DNA from: DATJPD01 sp035506575
GTDB taxonomy: Bacteria > Pseudomonadota > Alphaproteobacteria > CACIAM-22H2
Direction of reading: 5' to 3'
NCBI GenBank assembly: GCA_035506575.1
Contig: DATJPD010000125.1
Coordinates: 1-64,000 of the forward strand
DNA length: 64,000 nucleotides
In this document: one piece after another, positions 19,158 through 26,610 of the stretch
Position numbering within the stretch: the stretch's first letter is position 1
How the letters are laid out: the number at the start of each line of letters is the position of its first letter
Notes under the pieces: generated by a model
What the model was told of the DNA's origin: nothing
Databases searched by the model: none
Seen by the model: only the letters and a program-made list of their open reading frames with translations
Translations under genes and position numbers: made by a program

Positions 19158-19183
19158 GTTTCGTTATTCGAAACTGAGTTTCG
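19158..19183. promoter_or_regulatory. Candidate IclR operator (three GTTTCG half sites)
   Basis: GTTTCG (19158-19163), CGAAAC (19169-19174) and GTTTCG (19178-19183) form two overlapping perfect inverted repeats with 5- and 3-bp spacers. The element lies just downstream of the IclR gene and about 225 bp upstream of the first catabolic gene, in the space that must hold the operon promoter. Binding by the adjacent IclR protein is inferred from position and symmetry. Confidence 0.5.
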
Positions 19184-19187
19184 ATAT

Positions 19188-20006
19188 TCAGACCCGGCTC
19201 GTGAGCCCCCGTACCATGGCCGCGAGGCGCGGCCCGATCTCGGCGCGGATCTGCGCCGGCTTCATGACGAACGAGAGAAGCACGCAATTGAAGACGACGA
19301 TGTCGTCGCCGCCGAACGGCCGCAACGGGACTGCGACGGCGTTGAACTCGCGCCTGAGATCGCCCCACGCCATGCAGAAGCCGTAGCGCTCGTAGTCGCT
19401 CAAGCCCTGCCGCACCTTGTCCTTGTAGCGCTCCCAGATCTCGGGCGTGTAGACACGGATTTCGTTCATCAGCGCGTCGCGGTCCGGCGGCGAGCACGCG
19501 GCGAGGTAGGCGCGGCCCATGGCGGTCGCCGCGATCGGGTGCGACCGGCCGATGTCCGCGTATTGCTGCGGCAACGTCGACCGGCCGCGACTGGTCTCGA
19601 CGTACACGATGTTGATGCGGTCGCGCACCCCCATCGACACCGCCCCGCCGGCATAGTCGGCCAGCGTCTGCATCGCCGGCCGCGCGATCTGGCGCATGGA
19701 GAGGCTCGCCAGCAGCGGATAGCCGATCGCGAGCACCGCCGGACCGAGGCGATACTTGGACGAGACATGGTCGGCGTTGAGGTAGCCGAGCTGCGACAGA
19801 GTATAGGTCAGGCGGGAGACGGTCGGCTTCGGCAGGCCGGTGCGCTCGGCGAGATCCTTGTTGCCCAGGGTCGTCCCATCGGGGGTGAAGCAGCGCAGGA
19901 TCTCGAGGCCGCGGGCGAGCGTGGTCGCGAACTGCTTGTCACCCTCGAACTGGGCGAAGCTCTTGAGCACCCGGCTCTTGCCGCGCTTCTGCTTGTCCTT
20001 GCGCAT
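19188..20006 (-). CDS. IclR family transcriptional regulator
   Basis: A 272-residue IclR-type regulator. The winged helix-turn-helix covers about residues 28-90 (LARGLEILRCFTP, LAERTGLPKPTVSRLTYTLSQLGYL), and the effector domain about 110-265, with ETSRGRSTLPQQYADIGRSHPIAATAMGRAYLA in the usual place. The start ATG at 20006 follows a GGAGCGGGG stretch; an in-frame start at 20048 is less likely. It lies directly upstream of, and in the same direction as, the acyl-CoA catabolic operon, and most likely senses the pathway substrate or its CoA ester. Confidence 0.9.
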   Translation of the reverse strand: MRKDKQKRGKSRVLKSFAQFEGDKQFATTLARGLEILRCFTPDGTTLGNKDLAERTGLPKPTVSRLTYTLSQLGYLNADHVSSKYRLGPAVLAIGYPLLASLSMRQIARPAMQTLADYAGGAVSMGVRDRINIVYVETSRGRSTLPQQYADIGRSHPIAATAMGRAYLAACSPPDRDALMNEIRVYTPEIWERYKDKVRQGLSDYERYGFCMAWGDLRREFNAVAVPLRPFGGDDIVVFNCVLLSFVMKPAQIRAEIGPRLAAMVRGLTSRV

Positions 20007-20137
20007 CCCCGCTCCCGGTCGGTCTCCCGCCCACGCGGCGGAGTGCACACTCCCGTGGGCGGCCCGTCAACCATGGCCGCGTGGGATCGGCCCCCCTTAA
20101 GCACCCAGGGCTGAGGCCGCAACGGTCGCGGACGGGG

Positions 20138-20302
20138 CTAGTCGACGTCGCCGGCGTCGCCAAAAATGCAGGAGAATAGCCGGCAGTCGTCGTCTGCCGA
20201 GGGCGCCGGGCCGGCGGCCCGGCCCAGGCTCGCGAGATGAACTGCGCCGATCACCGTCGCGATCAGGATCACACCGAGGAGGACACGCTTGCGGGCACGC
20301 AT
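20138..20302 (-). CDS. Small 54-residue membrane-anchored or exported peptide
   Basis: The protein has a positively charged start (MRARKRV), one hydrophobic segment (about residues 7-28, ending ASLGRAA) and a short acidic tail with two cysteines (DDDCRLFSCIFGDAGDVD). I do not recognise a family. Support for a real gene comes from the context: a GGTGGAG ribosome site, and a -10-like TATCCT (20332-20327 on this strand) set 29.5 bp from the centre of a CRP-like palindrome, which would give an 18-base leader. It could be an inner-membrane peptide or a short lipoprotein-like secreted peptide. Confidence 0.5.
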   Translation of the reverse strand: MRARKRVLLGVILIATVIGAVHLASLGRAAGPAPSADDDCRLFSCIFGDAGDVD

Positions 20303-20353
20303 GGGGGTCTCCACCGCAGATAGGGAAGGATAGCCGCACTCATGAGAGCGGGC

Positions 20354-20369
20354 TGTGATCGACGTCACC
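20354..20369. promoter_or_regulatory. CRP-like binding site, TGTGA-N6-TCACC
   Basis: The 16-bp palindrome matches the CRP/FNR-superfamily pattern TGTGA-N6-TCACA except at the last base. On the minus strand it lies 29.5 bp ahead of TATCCT, the spacing expected for an activator centred at -41.5. It would drive the 54-residue peptide gene. A cAMP-producing cyclase is encoded about 11 kb away, so cAMP control is possible but not shown. Confidence 0.5.
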
Positions 20370-20505
20370 GCCCGCTCCGATCCATATGGGCAATCGTAAA
20401 TCGCCCGTCAGCCCGCTAACCTTTTGCTAACGATGATTTGACAAGGTACCCGGTCGGCATCGCGCCGGCTGCCGAAATAACAGCGACTTCAGGACGTTGA
20501 CTATC

Positions 20506-21174
20506 ATGACGACGACGAGCACCAGCCCTTTGCGGCTTCCTGGTTCACCGAGCCGGCGCAAGATTCTGACGGGTGCCGCCGCTGTGGCCCTGTTTGCATC
20601 CCTCGTCCGCGGCGGGCGCGCCAAGGCTGCGGCTGCCGACGCGATGCAGACCGTGCGCGACTTCTATGACGTGCTCCTCGCGACGATGCGGGACGGCCAG
20701 CAGCTTGGGGTCAAAGGCCGCTTCGACCGCCTCGCCCCCACCATCGACCAGACCTTCGACCTCGCGTTCATGGCGCGCACCGCGGTCGGGCCGCAATGGC
20801 TCAAGTTCTCGGTGTCCGAGCGCGACAACGTGACCAAGGCCCTGCGGCGTTACATCGTCGCCACCTATGCCGACAATTTCGACGATTATTCGGGTGAAAA
20901 ACTCGAGGTCTCGGGCGAGGACAACCACACTCTCGGTCGCGTCGTCCATACGCGCCTGGTCAAGCCGGACGGGGTGCCGGTGACGATCGACTATCTCGTG
21001 CACGACGACGGGGCCAGCTGGCGGATCCGCGACGTCTACCTCGACGGCCAGATCAGCGAATTGGCGGTCCGGCGCTCACAGTTCCTGGCGATTCTCTCCG
21101 CCAACGGCACCGACGGCCTGATCGCGATGCTGAACCAGAAGGCCGACAAGCTGGCGCCCGATACGGGATCGTGA
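20506..21174 (+). CDS. MlaC/Ttg2D-type phospholipid-binding periplasmic protein (HpnM-like)
   Basis: A 222-residue protein of the MlaC (toluene tolerance Ttg2) family. Its leader contains SRRKIL followed by an Ala-rich hydrophobic stretch and a RAKAAA cleavage region, so export may be by Tat rather than Sec. The mature part shows the family pattern (VRDFYDVLLATM, FDLAFMARTAVG, WLKFSVSERDNV, TIDYLVHDDGASWRIRDVYLDGQISELAVRRSQF). Such proteins carry phospholipids or hopanoids between membranes. The start ATG at 20506 has AGGA 11 bases upstream; a TTG at 20497 is less likely. The MCE/Mla operon at 41224-44762 lacks an MlaC, so this protein could serve it. Confidence 0.87.
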   Translation: MTTTSTSPLRLPGSPSRRKILTGAAAVALFASLVRGGRAKAAAADAMQTVRDFYDVLLATMRDGQQLGVKGRFDRLAPTIDQTFDLAFMARTAVGPQWLKFSVSERDNVTKALRRYIVATYADNFDDYSGEKLEVSGEDNHTLGRVVHTRLVKPDGVPVTIDYLVHDDGASWRIRDVYLDGQISELAVRRSQFLAILSANGTDGLIAMLNQKADKLAPDTGS

Positions 21175-21282
21175 TCGCCGGCCGCGGCGTTATCCACAGA
21201 AACGCGCGCCCTTGGTAAGGACAAAATAAAGCATTTGAGTTAAAGTCTCTCCATCACGGCAGAAGCCAGGGGAGACTACGAC

Positions 21283-21558
21283 ATGGCGAACGATCAGAAT
21301 GGCGGCCGCGACCTGGCGAGACAGCACCTGGAGGCGATCGAAGCGGCTCTCGCCCAGGTGAATACCCGCCTCACCTCGACTAAGCTGAAATTCGAGCGCG
21401 CGTTCAAGGCGGCCGACCCCGCGGATCCCACGCGGCTCGGATTCGAGCTGGAGCAGGCCGCGTTCGAGCTCGAGCGCCGGCAGCTCAACGTCATGCGCGA
21501 CGCCGCCAAAGCCCAATATCTGAAGACGTTCAAGTCGCCCGAGACCGGCAGCCGCTGA
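21283..21558 (+). CDS. Hypothetical 91-residue helical protein
   Basis: A charged, almost entirely helical protein with likely coiled-coil stretches (residues 10-45 and 55-80) and no cysteine, signal or membrane segment. An excellent ribosome site (CCAGGGGAG) lies 8-10 bases before the ATG, and the upstream 108-bp gap is AT-richer than its surroundings, as expected for a promoter. I do not recognise a family. It is convergent with the DUF3891 gene, with a strong hairpin between them. Confidence 0.7.
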   Translation: MANDQNGGRDLARQHLEAIEAALAQVNTRLTSTKLKFERAFKAADPADPTRLGFELEQAAFELERRQLNVMRDAAKAQYLKTFKSPETGSR

Positions 21559-21568
21559 CCTGCGCTGC

Positions 21569-21592
21569 GTCGCCGGCCTTCCGGCCGCCGAC
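21569..21592. terminator. GC-rich hairpin between convergent genes
   Basis: Arms GTCGCCGGCC (21569-21578) and GGCCGCCGAC (21583-21592) pair at 9 of 10 positions around a TTCC loop. It lies 10 bases after the 91-residue gene's stop and 27 bases from the stop of the opposing DUF3891 gene. There is no U-run, so it is at best a weak intrinsic terminator or an RNA-end stabiliser serving both genes. Confidence 0.4.
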
Positions 21593-21618
21593 GGGCGCGA
21601 AGATAAGACCGGCCCCGG

Positions 21619-22404
21619 TCACACCAGCTCGAATTCGAGGATTTCGGGTCCCGCCTGGAAATAGGCGCGGCGGAATTCGTCGGCGCAGCGGAAGGTACGG
21701 GCCGGCAGCCGCTTGATGCTGAGCTGCACCCGGCACGGCCGCACGTCGAACGGGAACGGATCGAACGCGACCTGGCGCGGCCCGACCGGCTTCATGGTCA
21801 GCTTCACACCCGACTCGCCGCTCGTTCCGTAGCGCTGCGGCACCGGCTCGATGTGGTCCGGATACGGGTCCTGGCAGCAGAAGTACAGTCCGAGCAGGTC
21901 CCACACCTGCATCAGGCGGTAGTTGGTCCAGAATTTTCCGTCGTCGACCTTGGTGCGCGTATCGCTCTGCCGCACCTCGTTGCGCGCGATGAAGGCCTCG
22001 ATCTCCGGGCTCGGCTTGCGCAGATTGTAGCCCATCGGGTGCTTGATCGTGCCGTAGCGGCCCTTCCACAGGCCGGTGCGATGGGTGCTCACGATCAGCC
22101 CCGAATACGGATCGATGTCCGCCATCCAGTCGAGGCTCCATTGGTACGAGCCCATCTGGGCCGGCGTCAGAGGCACGTCGAGGAACGGATAGGGCTGTCC
22201 GGTCTCCTCGTTGAACAGCGGTGCGGTCTCGTAGCGCAGCCAGCCGTAATCGTGGAACGTGGCGGCGCGCACGACCGAATCGTAGGGCTGCGGCGCATCG
22301 AACTCGGCATTGCCCCAGTGCGCGGCGAGCTGGCCCACGAAGCGCGAATGATCGGTCTGCCCGAGCATCGCGAACCCCTGGTCCTGCTGCTTGCGGATGA
22401 TCAT
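21619..22404 (-). CDS. DUF3891 family protein
   Basis: A 261-residue soluble protein matching the DUF3891 family. The N-terminal IIRKQQDQGFAMLGQTDHSRFVGQLAAHWG and the central ATFHDYGWLRYE are recognisable; the HD-like pair and later STHRTGLWKGRYG suggest a metal site, but no activity is known for the family. The C-terminus (FPFDVRPCRVQLSIKRLPARTF) is also typical. The MFS gene lies just upstream on the same strand (stop at 22433, 28 bases from this start), so the two may be co-transcribed. Confidence 0.82.
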   Translation of the reverse strand: MIIRKQQDQGFAMLGQTDHSRFVGQLAAHWGNAEFDAPQPYDSVVRAATFHDYGWLRYETAPLFNEETGQPYPFLDVPLTPAQMGSYQWSLDWMADIDPYSGLIVSTHRTGLWKGRYGTIKHPMGYNLRKPSPEIEAFIARNEVRQSDTRTKVDDGKFWTNYRLMQVWDLLGLYFCCQDPYPDHIEPVPQRYGTSGESGVKLTMKPVGPRQVAFDPFPFDVRPCRVQLSIKRLPARTFRCADEFRRAYFQAGPEILEFELV

Positions 22405-22432
22405 GGCGCTCCTCCGCTTGAGGTCGGACGGC

Positions 22433-23650
22433 TCAGTCGGCGGCGGCCACCAGCGGCTCGCGCTTGGTGCTCGCCCTGGCGCTGCCGACGAACAACAGGC
22501 TGGCCATCAGCAGGGCCGCGGACAGCACGAGCACGAGGTCGGGCCGGCCCATGTCGATCAGGGCGCCGAACGGGGCCGGCGTCAGCGCCTGGCCGAGCGG
22601 CAGGCCGGCGCTGACGAAGCCGAAGATCTTCCCCACCTCGCCGGGCGGCGCTGCGTCCTTCACCATGACATCGCGCGGGGTGCGGCTGCTGCCGGTCAGA
22701 AGCCCGGCGACGAACAGCACCGCCGCGGTCAGAGGCGGCGCCATCGGCTGGAGCGCCACCACGAGCACTAGGCTCGAGGCAAGGATCGTCAGCACGACCG
22801 TGAACGCGAGGTGATGCCGCGTGCGGTCGGCAACCCAGCCGCCGACCAGGGTGCCGGCGGCACCGCCCACGACATAACCGGTGAGGGCGGCCGAGGCGGC
22901 CTCGAGCACGAAGCCGCGCGTCTCGTGCAGGACCGTGATGAGCCACGCCTGCAGGCCCGAGCCGGCCATCGAGGACAGAAGGAAGAAGCCGAAGAACAGC
23001 AGGATCGGCCGCGCCATCAGGGCGCGGAGCCCGGCCTTGGTGGCGTCGGGCTTCGGCACCCGCGGGCGCACCTGCTCCTGCAGGATCGGGCTCTGCCACA
23101 GAATGATGAAGACCACCGGCACCGCGAGCAGCCCGAGTGCGAGGACCGTACCCCGCCAGCCGAACAAGGCCAGAAGGCCGGCGCTCGCGGTGGGGGCGGT
23201 GGCAAAGCCGAGATTGCCGGTGAAGGTGTGGAACGCAAACGCGCGGCCCATCTTGTCGCGGTTCACCGAGCCGGTGAGGATCGCGTAGTCCGCAGGGTGA
23301 AAGACCGAGTTGCCGATGCCAGACAGGAGCGCCAGCCCCAGGACCTGCCAGAACTGGGTCGCGAGGCCCATCGCGGCCAGCGGCAGCGCCATCATCAAGG
23401 TACCGCCGATCAGGAACGGCTTGGCACCGTAGCGGTCGACCAGGAAACCCATCGGCGTCTGGAGCACGGCCGAGGCCGCGGCCGTCAGGGTCACCGTCAG
23501 CCCGAGCTCGGCAAACGAGGCGCCAAAATCCGCCTGCCAGGCCAGGAACAGCGGCGGCAGGCACAGGACATAGAAATGCGAGAGGAAATGCCCCGCGCCG
23601 ATCAACGTGTTGACGCGCGCGTCGCGGCTCATGGTCGGCAGGCGGAACAT
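22433..23650 (-). CDS. MFS transporter, fosmidomycin-resistance-like
   Basis: A 405-residue major facilitator with about 12 membrane segments. The motif between helices 2 and 3 (GFLVDRYGAKPFLIGG) and the repeated motif after helix 8 (GGWVADRTRHHLAF) are clear, as is GIGNSVFHPADYAIL, a block found in the fosmidomycin-resistance (Fsr) group. It should export a small molecule by proton exchange; the substrate is unknown. Two in-frame starts are close: 23650 and 23632. I chose 23650, but neither has a strong ribosome site. Confidence 0.87.
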   Translation of the reverse strand: MFRLPTMSRDARVNTLIGAGHFLSHFYVLCLPPLFLAWQADFGASFAELGLTVTLTAAASAVLQTPMGFLVDRYGAKPFLIGGTLMMALPLAAMGLATQFWQVLGLALLSGIGNSVFHPADYAILTGSVNRDKMGRAFAFHTFTGNLGFATAPTASAGLLALFGWRGTVLALGLLAVPVVFIILWQSPILQEQVRPRVPKPDATKAGLRALMARPILLFFGFFLLSSMAGSGLQAWLITVLHETRGFVLEAASAALTGYVVGGAAGTLVGGWVADRTRHHLAFTVVLTILASSLVLVVALQPMAPPLTAAVLFVAGLLTGSSRTPRDVMVKDAAPPGEVGKIFGFVSAGLPLGQALTPAPFGALIDMGRPDLVLVLSAALLMASLLFVGSARASTKREPLVAAAD

Positions 23651-23843
23651 CCGGCCATGCTCACATGAGAGCCGCGGGCGATCAAGCCGCCCTGCCCTCA
23701 TGCCGCCCTTGCGGCCGGCGCATCCGCACACCCCCGAGCGTGTACCGCTTTCCGCTTGCGGGGGAGGTGCTTCGCGGTCCTAGAGCGCACGCCCAACATC
23801 AATCGGATCCGCGCAATTCAAAGTGGTGTGCGAGCCGTTTTGA

Positions 23844-23857
23844 TTGACGCAGATCAA
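23844..23857 (+). promoter_or_regulatory. FNR/FixK-type box 1 (CBS-protein promoter)
   Basis: TTGAC-GCAG-ATCAA matches the FNR/FixK/ANR pattern TTGA-N6-TCAA perfectly. A -10-like TATCTA begins at 23881, 30.5 bp from the box centre, giving a start site near 23892 and a 28-base leader to the ATG at 23920. That is the class II activator layout. The same 14-mer occurs at 30134. Confidence 0.8.
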
Positions 23858-23919
23858 GGCCGCGGGTTGCGCGTTGAGGCTATCTACACGCGCTGTGGGA
23901 AGCCATGGGAGGCGTGGCC

Positions 23920-24390
23920 ATGAAGGCGCAGGATGTGATGACGGCCGCAGTCGTGTCCGTCCCCGCTGATATGCCGGTGAACAAGATCGCCGCCCTCCTG
24001 CTCGACAAGCACATCAGTGCCGTTCCCGTGGTGAACGAGTACGGCGTTCCGGTCGGGATGGTGAGCGAAGGCGACCTCGTGGGTCGTGAGGACGCCGAAG
24101 ACCGCGAGACCCGCCGGGAGTGGTGGCTCGCCGCCCTCGCCGAAGGCGAGTTGGTCCATCCCGATTTGGAGGCCATGGTCCGCATCCCGAACCGCAAGGC
24201 ACGCGACGTGATGTCCACGCCGCTCGTGACCGTGACCGCGGAGACCGATATCCGCGACGTCGCCCGGCTCCTGTCGCAGCACCGCATCAAGCGGGTGCCG
24301 GTGGTGCGCAACGGGCAGCTGATCGGGATCGTGAGCCGCGCGGATCTCCTGCGGTCGCTCGCCCGGGAGGAGATGCGGCCCGGCGGGTAG
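23920..24390 (+). CDS. Twin CBS-domain protein
   Basis: A 156-residue protein made of two CBS domains (about residues 4-60 and 93-150), each with the DVM start and a G-x-x-S/D-x-x-D/R-L end (VGMVSEGDLVG, IGIVSRADLLR). A 30-residue charged linker lies between them. CBS pairs bind adenosine nucleotides and sense energy charge. The ATG at 23920 has GGGAGG seven bases upstream and is preferred over 23905. It sits behind FNR-type box 1, so it is probably made when oxygen is low and may report the AMP/ATP state to the metabolic genes nearby (inference). Confidence 0.9.
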   Translation: MKAQDVMTAAVVSVPADMPVNKIAALLLDKHISAVPVVNEYGVPVGMVSEGDLVGREDAEDRETRREWWLAALAEGELVHPDLEAMVRIPNRKARDVMSTPLVTVTAETDIRDVARLLSQHRIKRVPVVRNGQLIGIVSRADLLRSLAREEMRPGG

Positions 24391-24575
24391 GCCACGTCTC
24401 GGCCCCCGAGCCCGATCCCGAGCCGGCGGAGTCGGCCGGGGGTTCAGTTCCATGAAGTTTGGCTTCCGAAAGCTGCGCGGCGCGCGGAGGCGACCACGCG
24501 TTCGAGTAACGAAACGAGAAAATATGCCCGACCTGCGTGAAAAGAGATCGCCTGCTCGAATGTGCACCGCGCCTT

Positions 24576-24589
24576 TGACTCAGATCAAT
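24576..24589 (+). promoter_or_regulatory. FNR/FixK-type box 2 (phaC operon promoter)
   Basis: TTGAC-TCAG-ATCAA, a perfect TTGA-N6-TCAA palindrome. TAAGTC at 24611-24616 is the -10 candidate, 28.5 bp from the box centre; the start site would be near 24624, about 40 bases before the phaC ATG. It controls phaC, maoC/pta, ackA and fabI, which are spaced by 5 bases or less or overlap by one base. Confidence 0.8.
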
Positions 24590-24664
24590 GCTGCAGCGCG
24601 GGAGGCCGCGTAAGTCCTCGCACACGGCAGTTCACGGCAAGTCTCACTGACGGAGGCAATTGCG

Positions 24665-26608
24665 ATGAGCGCCACGACCCGGCAGATCGCCAGCGCCAGC
24701 CAGCGCCGCCTTCCCGCGCAACCGATCGCGGCGGCCGATCGAGGCACGGATCCGGGCGAGAAATCTGCGCCAGCAGCCGGCGCCAGCTCGCAGCCGGGCC
24801 AGGGCGCCGACATCAAGCCGGCGGCCAAGCCCCAGGCCCTCGTTGCTTCGCCTGCCGGGCCGACCCCGGACGAGGGGGCGGTCGCCGATCATTACAGCTA
24901 TGCGAGCATCGATCACGCCTTCAAAGCCAATCTCGCGCGCCTGACCTTCGGCTTGAGCCCGGCCGTGCTGGCCGAACAGTGGTTCGACTGGCTCGTGCAT
25001 CTTGCCGTGCTGCCGGGCAAGCAGTTGCAGCTGATCGAGAAATCGACGCGCAAGCTCGCGCGCCTCTCGATGTATGCGGCCCAAAGTGCGGCCGATCCGT
25101 CGACGCCGCCATGCATTGCGCCCTTGCCGCAGGACCGGCGCTTCCGGTCCGAGGCGTGGCAGCAATGGCCCTATAACCTGCTCTACCAATCCTTCCTGCT
25201 GACGCAGCAATGGTGGCACAACGCCACGACCGACGTGGACGGAATGTCGCAGCGCAACCAGGACAGGCTGTCGTTCACGGTGCGGCAGGTCCTCGACATG
25301 GCCTCCCCGTCGAATTTCGTCTGGCTCAATCCTGATGTCATCCAGGCGACCATGGCGGAGGGCGGGCAAAACCTCGTCCGCGGGTTTCAGAATTTCGTCG
25401 ACGACGCGCAGCGGAGTCTCATGGGCAAGCCCCCGGCCGGCGCCGAGCAGTTTGCCGTCGGGCGCAACGTGGCGGTGACGCCCGGCAAAATCGTGTTTCA
25501 GAACCGGCTGATCGAGCTCATCCAATACGCGCCCACGACCGAGACGGTCCATGCCGAGCCGGTGCTGATCGTGCCGGCGTGGATCATGAAGTACTACATC
25601 CTCGACCTGTCGCCGCAGAACTCTCTGGTGAAGTATCTCGTGGACCGCGGCCACACGGTCTTCATGATCTCGTGGAAGAACCCGACCTCCGAGGATCGCG
25701 ATCTCGGCATGGACGATTACCGCCGCCTCGGCGTCATGGCCGCCATGGACGCGGTCTCGGCCATCGTCCCGAAGCGCAAGATCCATGCGGCCGGGTACTG
25801 CCTCGGCGGAACACTCCTGATCATCGCGGCGGCCGCGATGGGTCGCGACGGCGACGACCGGCTTGCCTCGCATACCTTGTTCGCCGCCCAGGGCGAATTC
25901 AGCGAGGCCGGCGAACTGATGCTGTTCACCAACGAAAGCCAGATCGCCTATCTCGAAAACATGATGTGGGATCGCGGCTATCTGGACACCTACCAGATGG
26001 CCGGCGCGTTCCAGATCCTCCGGTCGAACGATCTCGTCTGGTCGCGTTACGTCGGCGAGTATCTCTTGGGCGGGCGCCCTCAGATGAACGACCTGATGGC
26101 GTGGAACGCGGATGCGACGCGCATGCCGTACCGGATGCATTCCGAATATCTGCGCCGGATGTTTCTCAACAACGATCTCGCCGAAGGGCGCTTCCAGGTC
26201 GACGGGCGCCCGGTGTGGGTCACGGGTCTTAAGGGCCCTCGCTTCGCGGTGGGTACCGTTGCCGATCACGTGGCACCCTGGCGCTCCGTCTACAAAGCGC
26301 ATTTGGTGCCGACGAGCGAGCTCACCTTCGTTCTGACGAGCGGCGGCCACAATGCCGGCATCGTCAGCGAGCCCGGCCACCGCGGGCGCACCTACCAGAT
26401 CCGGACGCAGCAGCCGGGCGACCAGTACATCGACCCGGACACCTGGCAGAGCGAGACGCCGGTGCGCGAGGGCTCGTGGTGGCCGGAGTGGGAGGCATGG
26501 CTCGCCCGGTATTCGACCGAAAAGATCGCCCCGCCGCCGATGGGCACATCCGGCGGCAAGTACAGGGCTCTGCGCGATGCGCCGGGTAACTACGTGCGGG
26601 AGCGGTGA
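24665..26608 (+). CDS. phaC: Poly(3-hydroxyalkanoate) synthase (class I-like)
   Basis: A 647-residue PHA synthase. An Ala/Pro-rich, variable N-terminal stretch (about 1-75) is followed by the PhaC N-terminal domain and an alpha/beta-hydrolase core. The lipase-like box is GYCLGG with nucleophile Cys379; the acid is Asp534 (VADHVAPW) and the base His562 (SGGHNAGIV), so the catalytic triad is complete. It polymerises (R)-3-hydroxyacyl-CoA into storage granules with release of CoA. GGAGG sits eight bases before the ATG. It leads an operon with a hydratase/phosphotransacylase fusion, acetate kinase and enoyl reductase, under FNR-type box 2. Other pha genes (phaA, phaB, phasins) are not in the window. 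Confidence 0.93.
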   Translation: MSATTRQIASASQRRLPAQPIAAADRGTDPGEKSAPAAGASSQPGQGADIKPAAKPQALVASPAGPTPDEGAVADHYSYASIDHAFKANLARLTFGLSPAVLAEQWFDWLVHLAVLPGKQLQLIEKSTRKLARLSMYAAQSAADPSTPPCIAPLPQDRRFRSEAWQQWPYNLLYQSFLLTQQWWHNATTDVDGMSQRNQDRLSFTVRQVLDMASPSNFVWLNPDVIQATMAEGGQNLVRGFQNFVDDAQRSLMGKPPAGAEQFAVGRNVAVTPGKIVFQNRLIELIQYAPTTETVHAEPVLIVPAWIMKYYILDLSPQNSLVKYLVDRGHTVFMISWKNPTSEDRDLGMDDYRRLGVMAAMDAVSAIVPKRKIHAAGYCLGGTLLIIAAAAMGRDGDDRLASHTLFAAQGEFSEAGELMLFTNESQIAYLENMMWDRGYLDTYQMAGAFQILRSNDLVWSRYVGEYLLGGRPQMNDLMAWNADATRMPYRMHSEYLRRMFLNNDLAEGRFQVDGRPVWVTGLKGPRFAVGTVADHVAPWRSVYKAHLVPTSELTFVLTSGGHNAGIVSEPGHRGRTYQIRTQQPGDQYIDPDTWQSETPVREGSWWPEWEAWLARYSTEKIAPPPMGTSGGKYRALRDAPGNYVRER

Positions 26609-26610
26609 CC

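Noticed and set aside
20437..20442. Consensus -35 (TTGACA) upstream of the MlaC-type gene
   Set aside because: No acceptable -10 lies 16-18 bp downstream (the position is CG-rich), so I do not list it as a promoter.
21190..21198. Perfect DnaA box (TTATCCACA) upstream of the 91-residue gene
   Set aside because: A single box without neighbours, AT-rich unwinding region or dnaA/dnaN/parA genes is expected by chance and does not support an origin.
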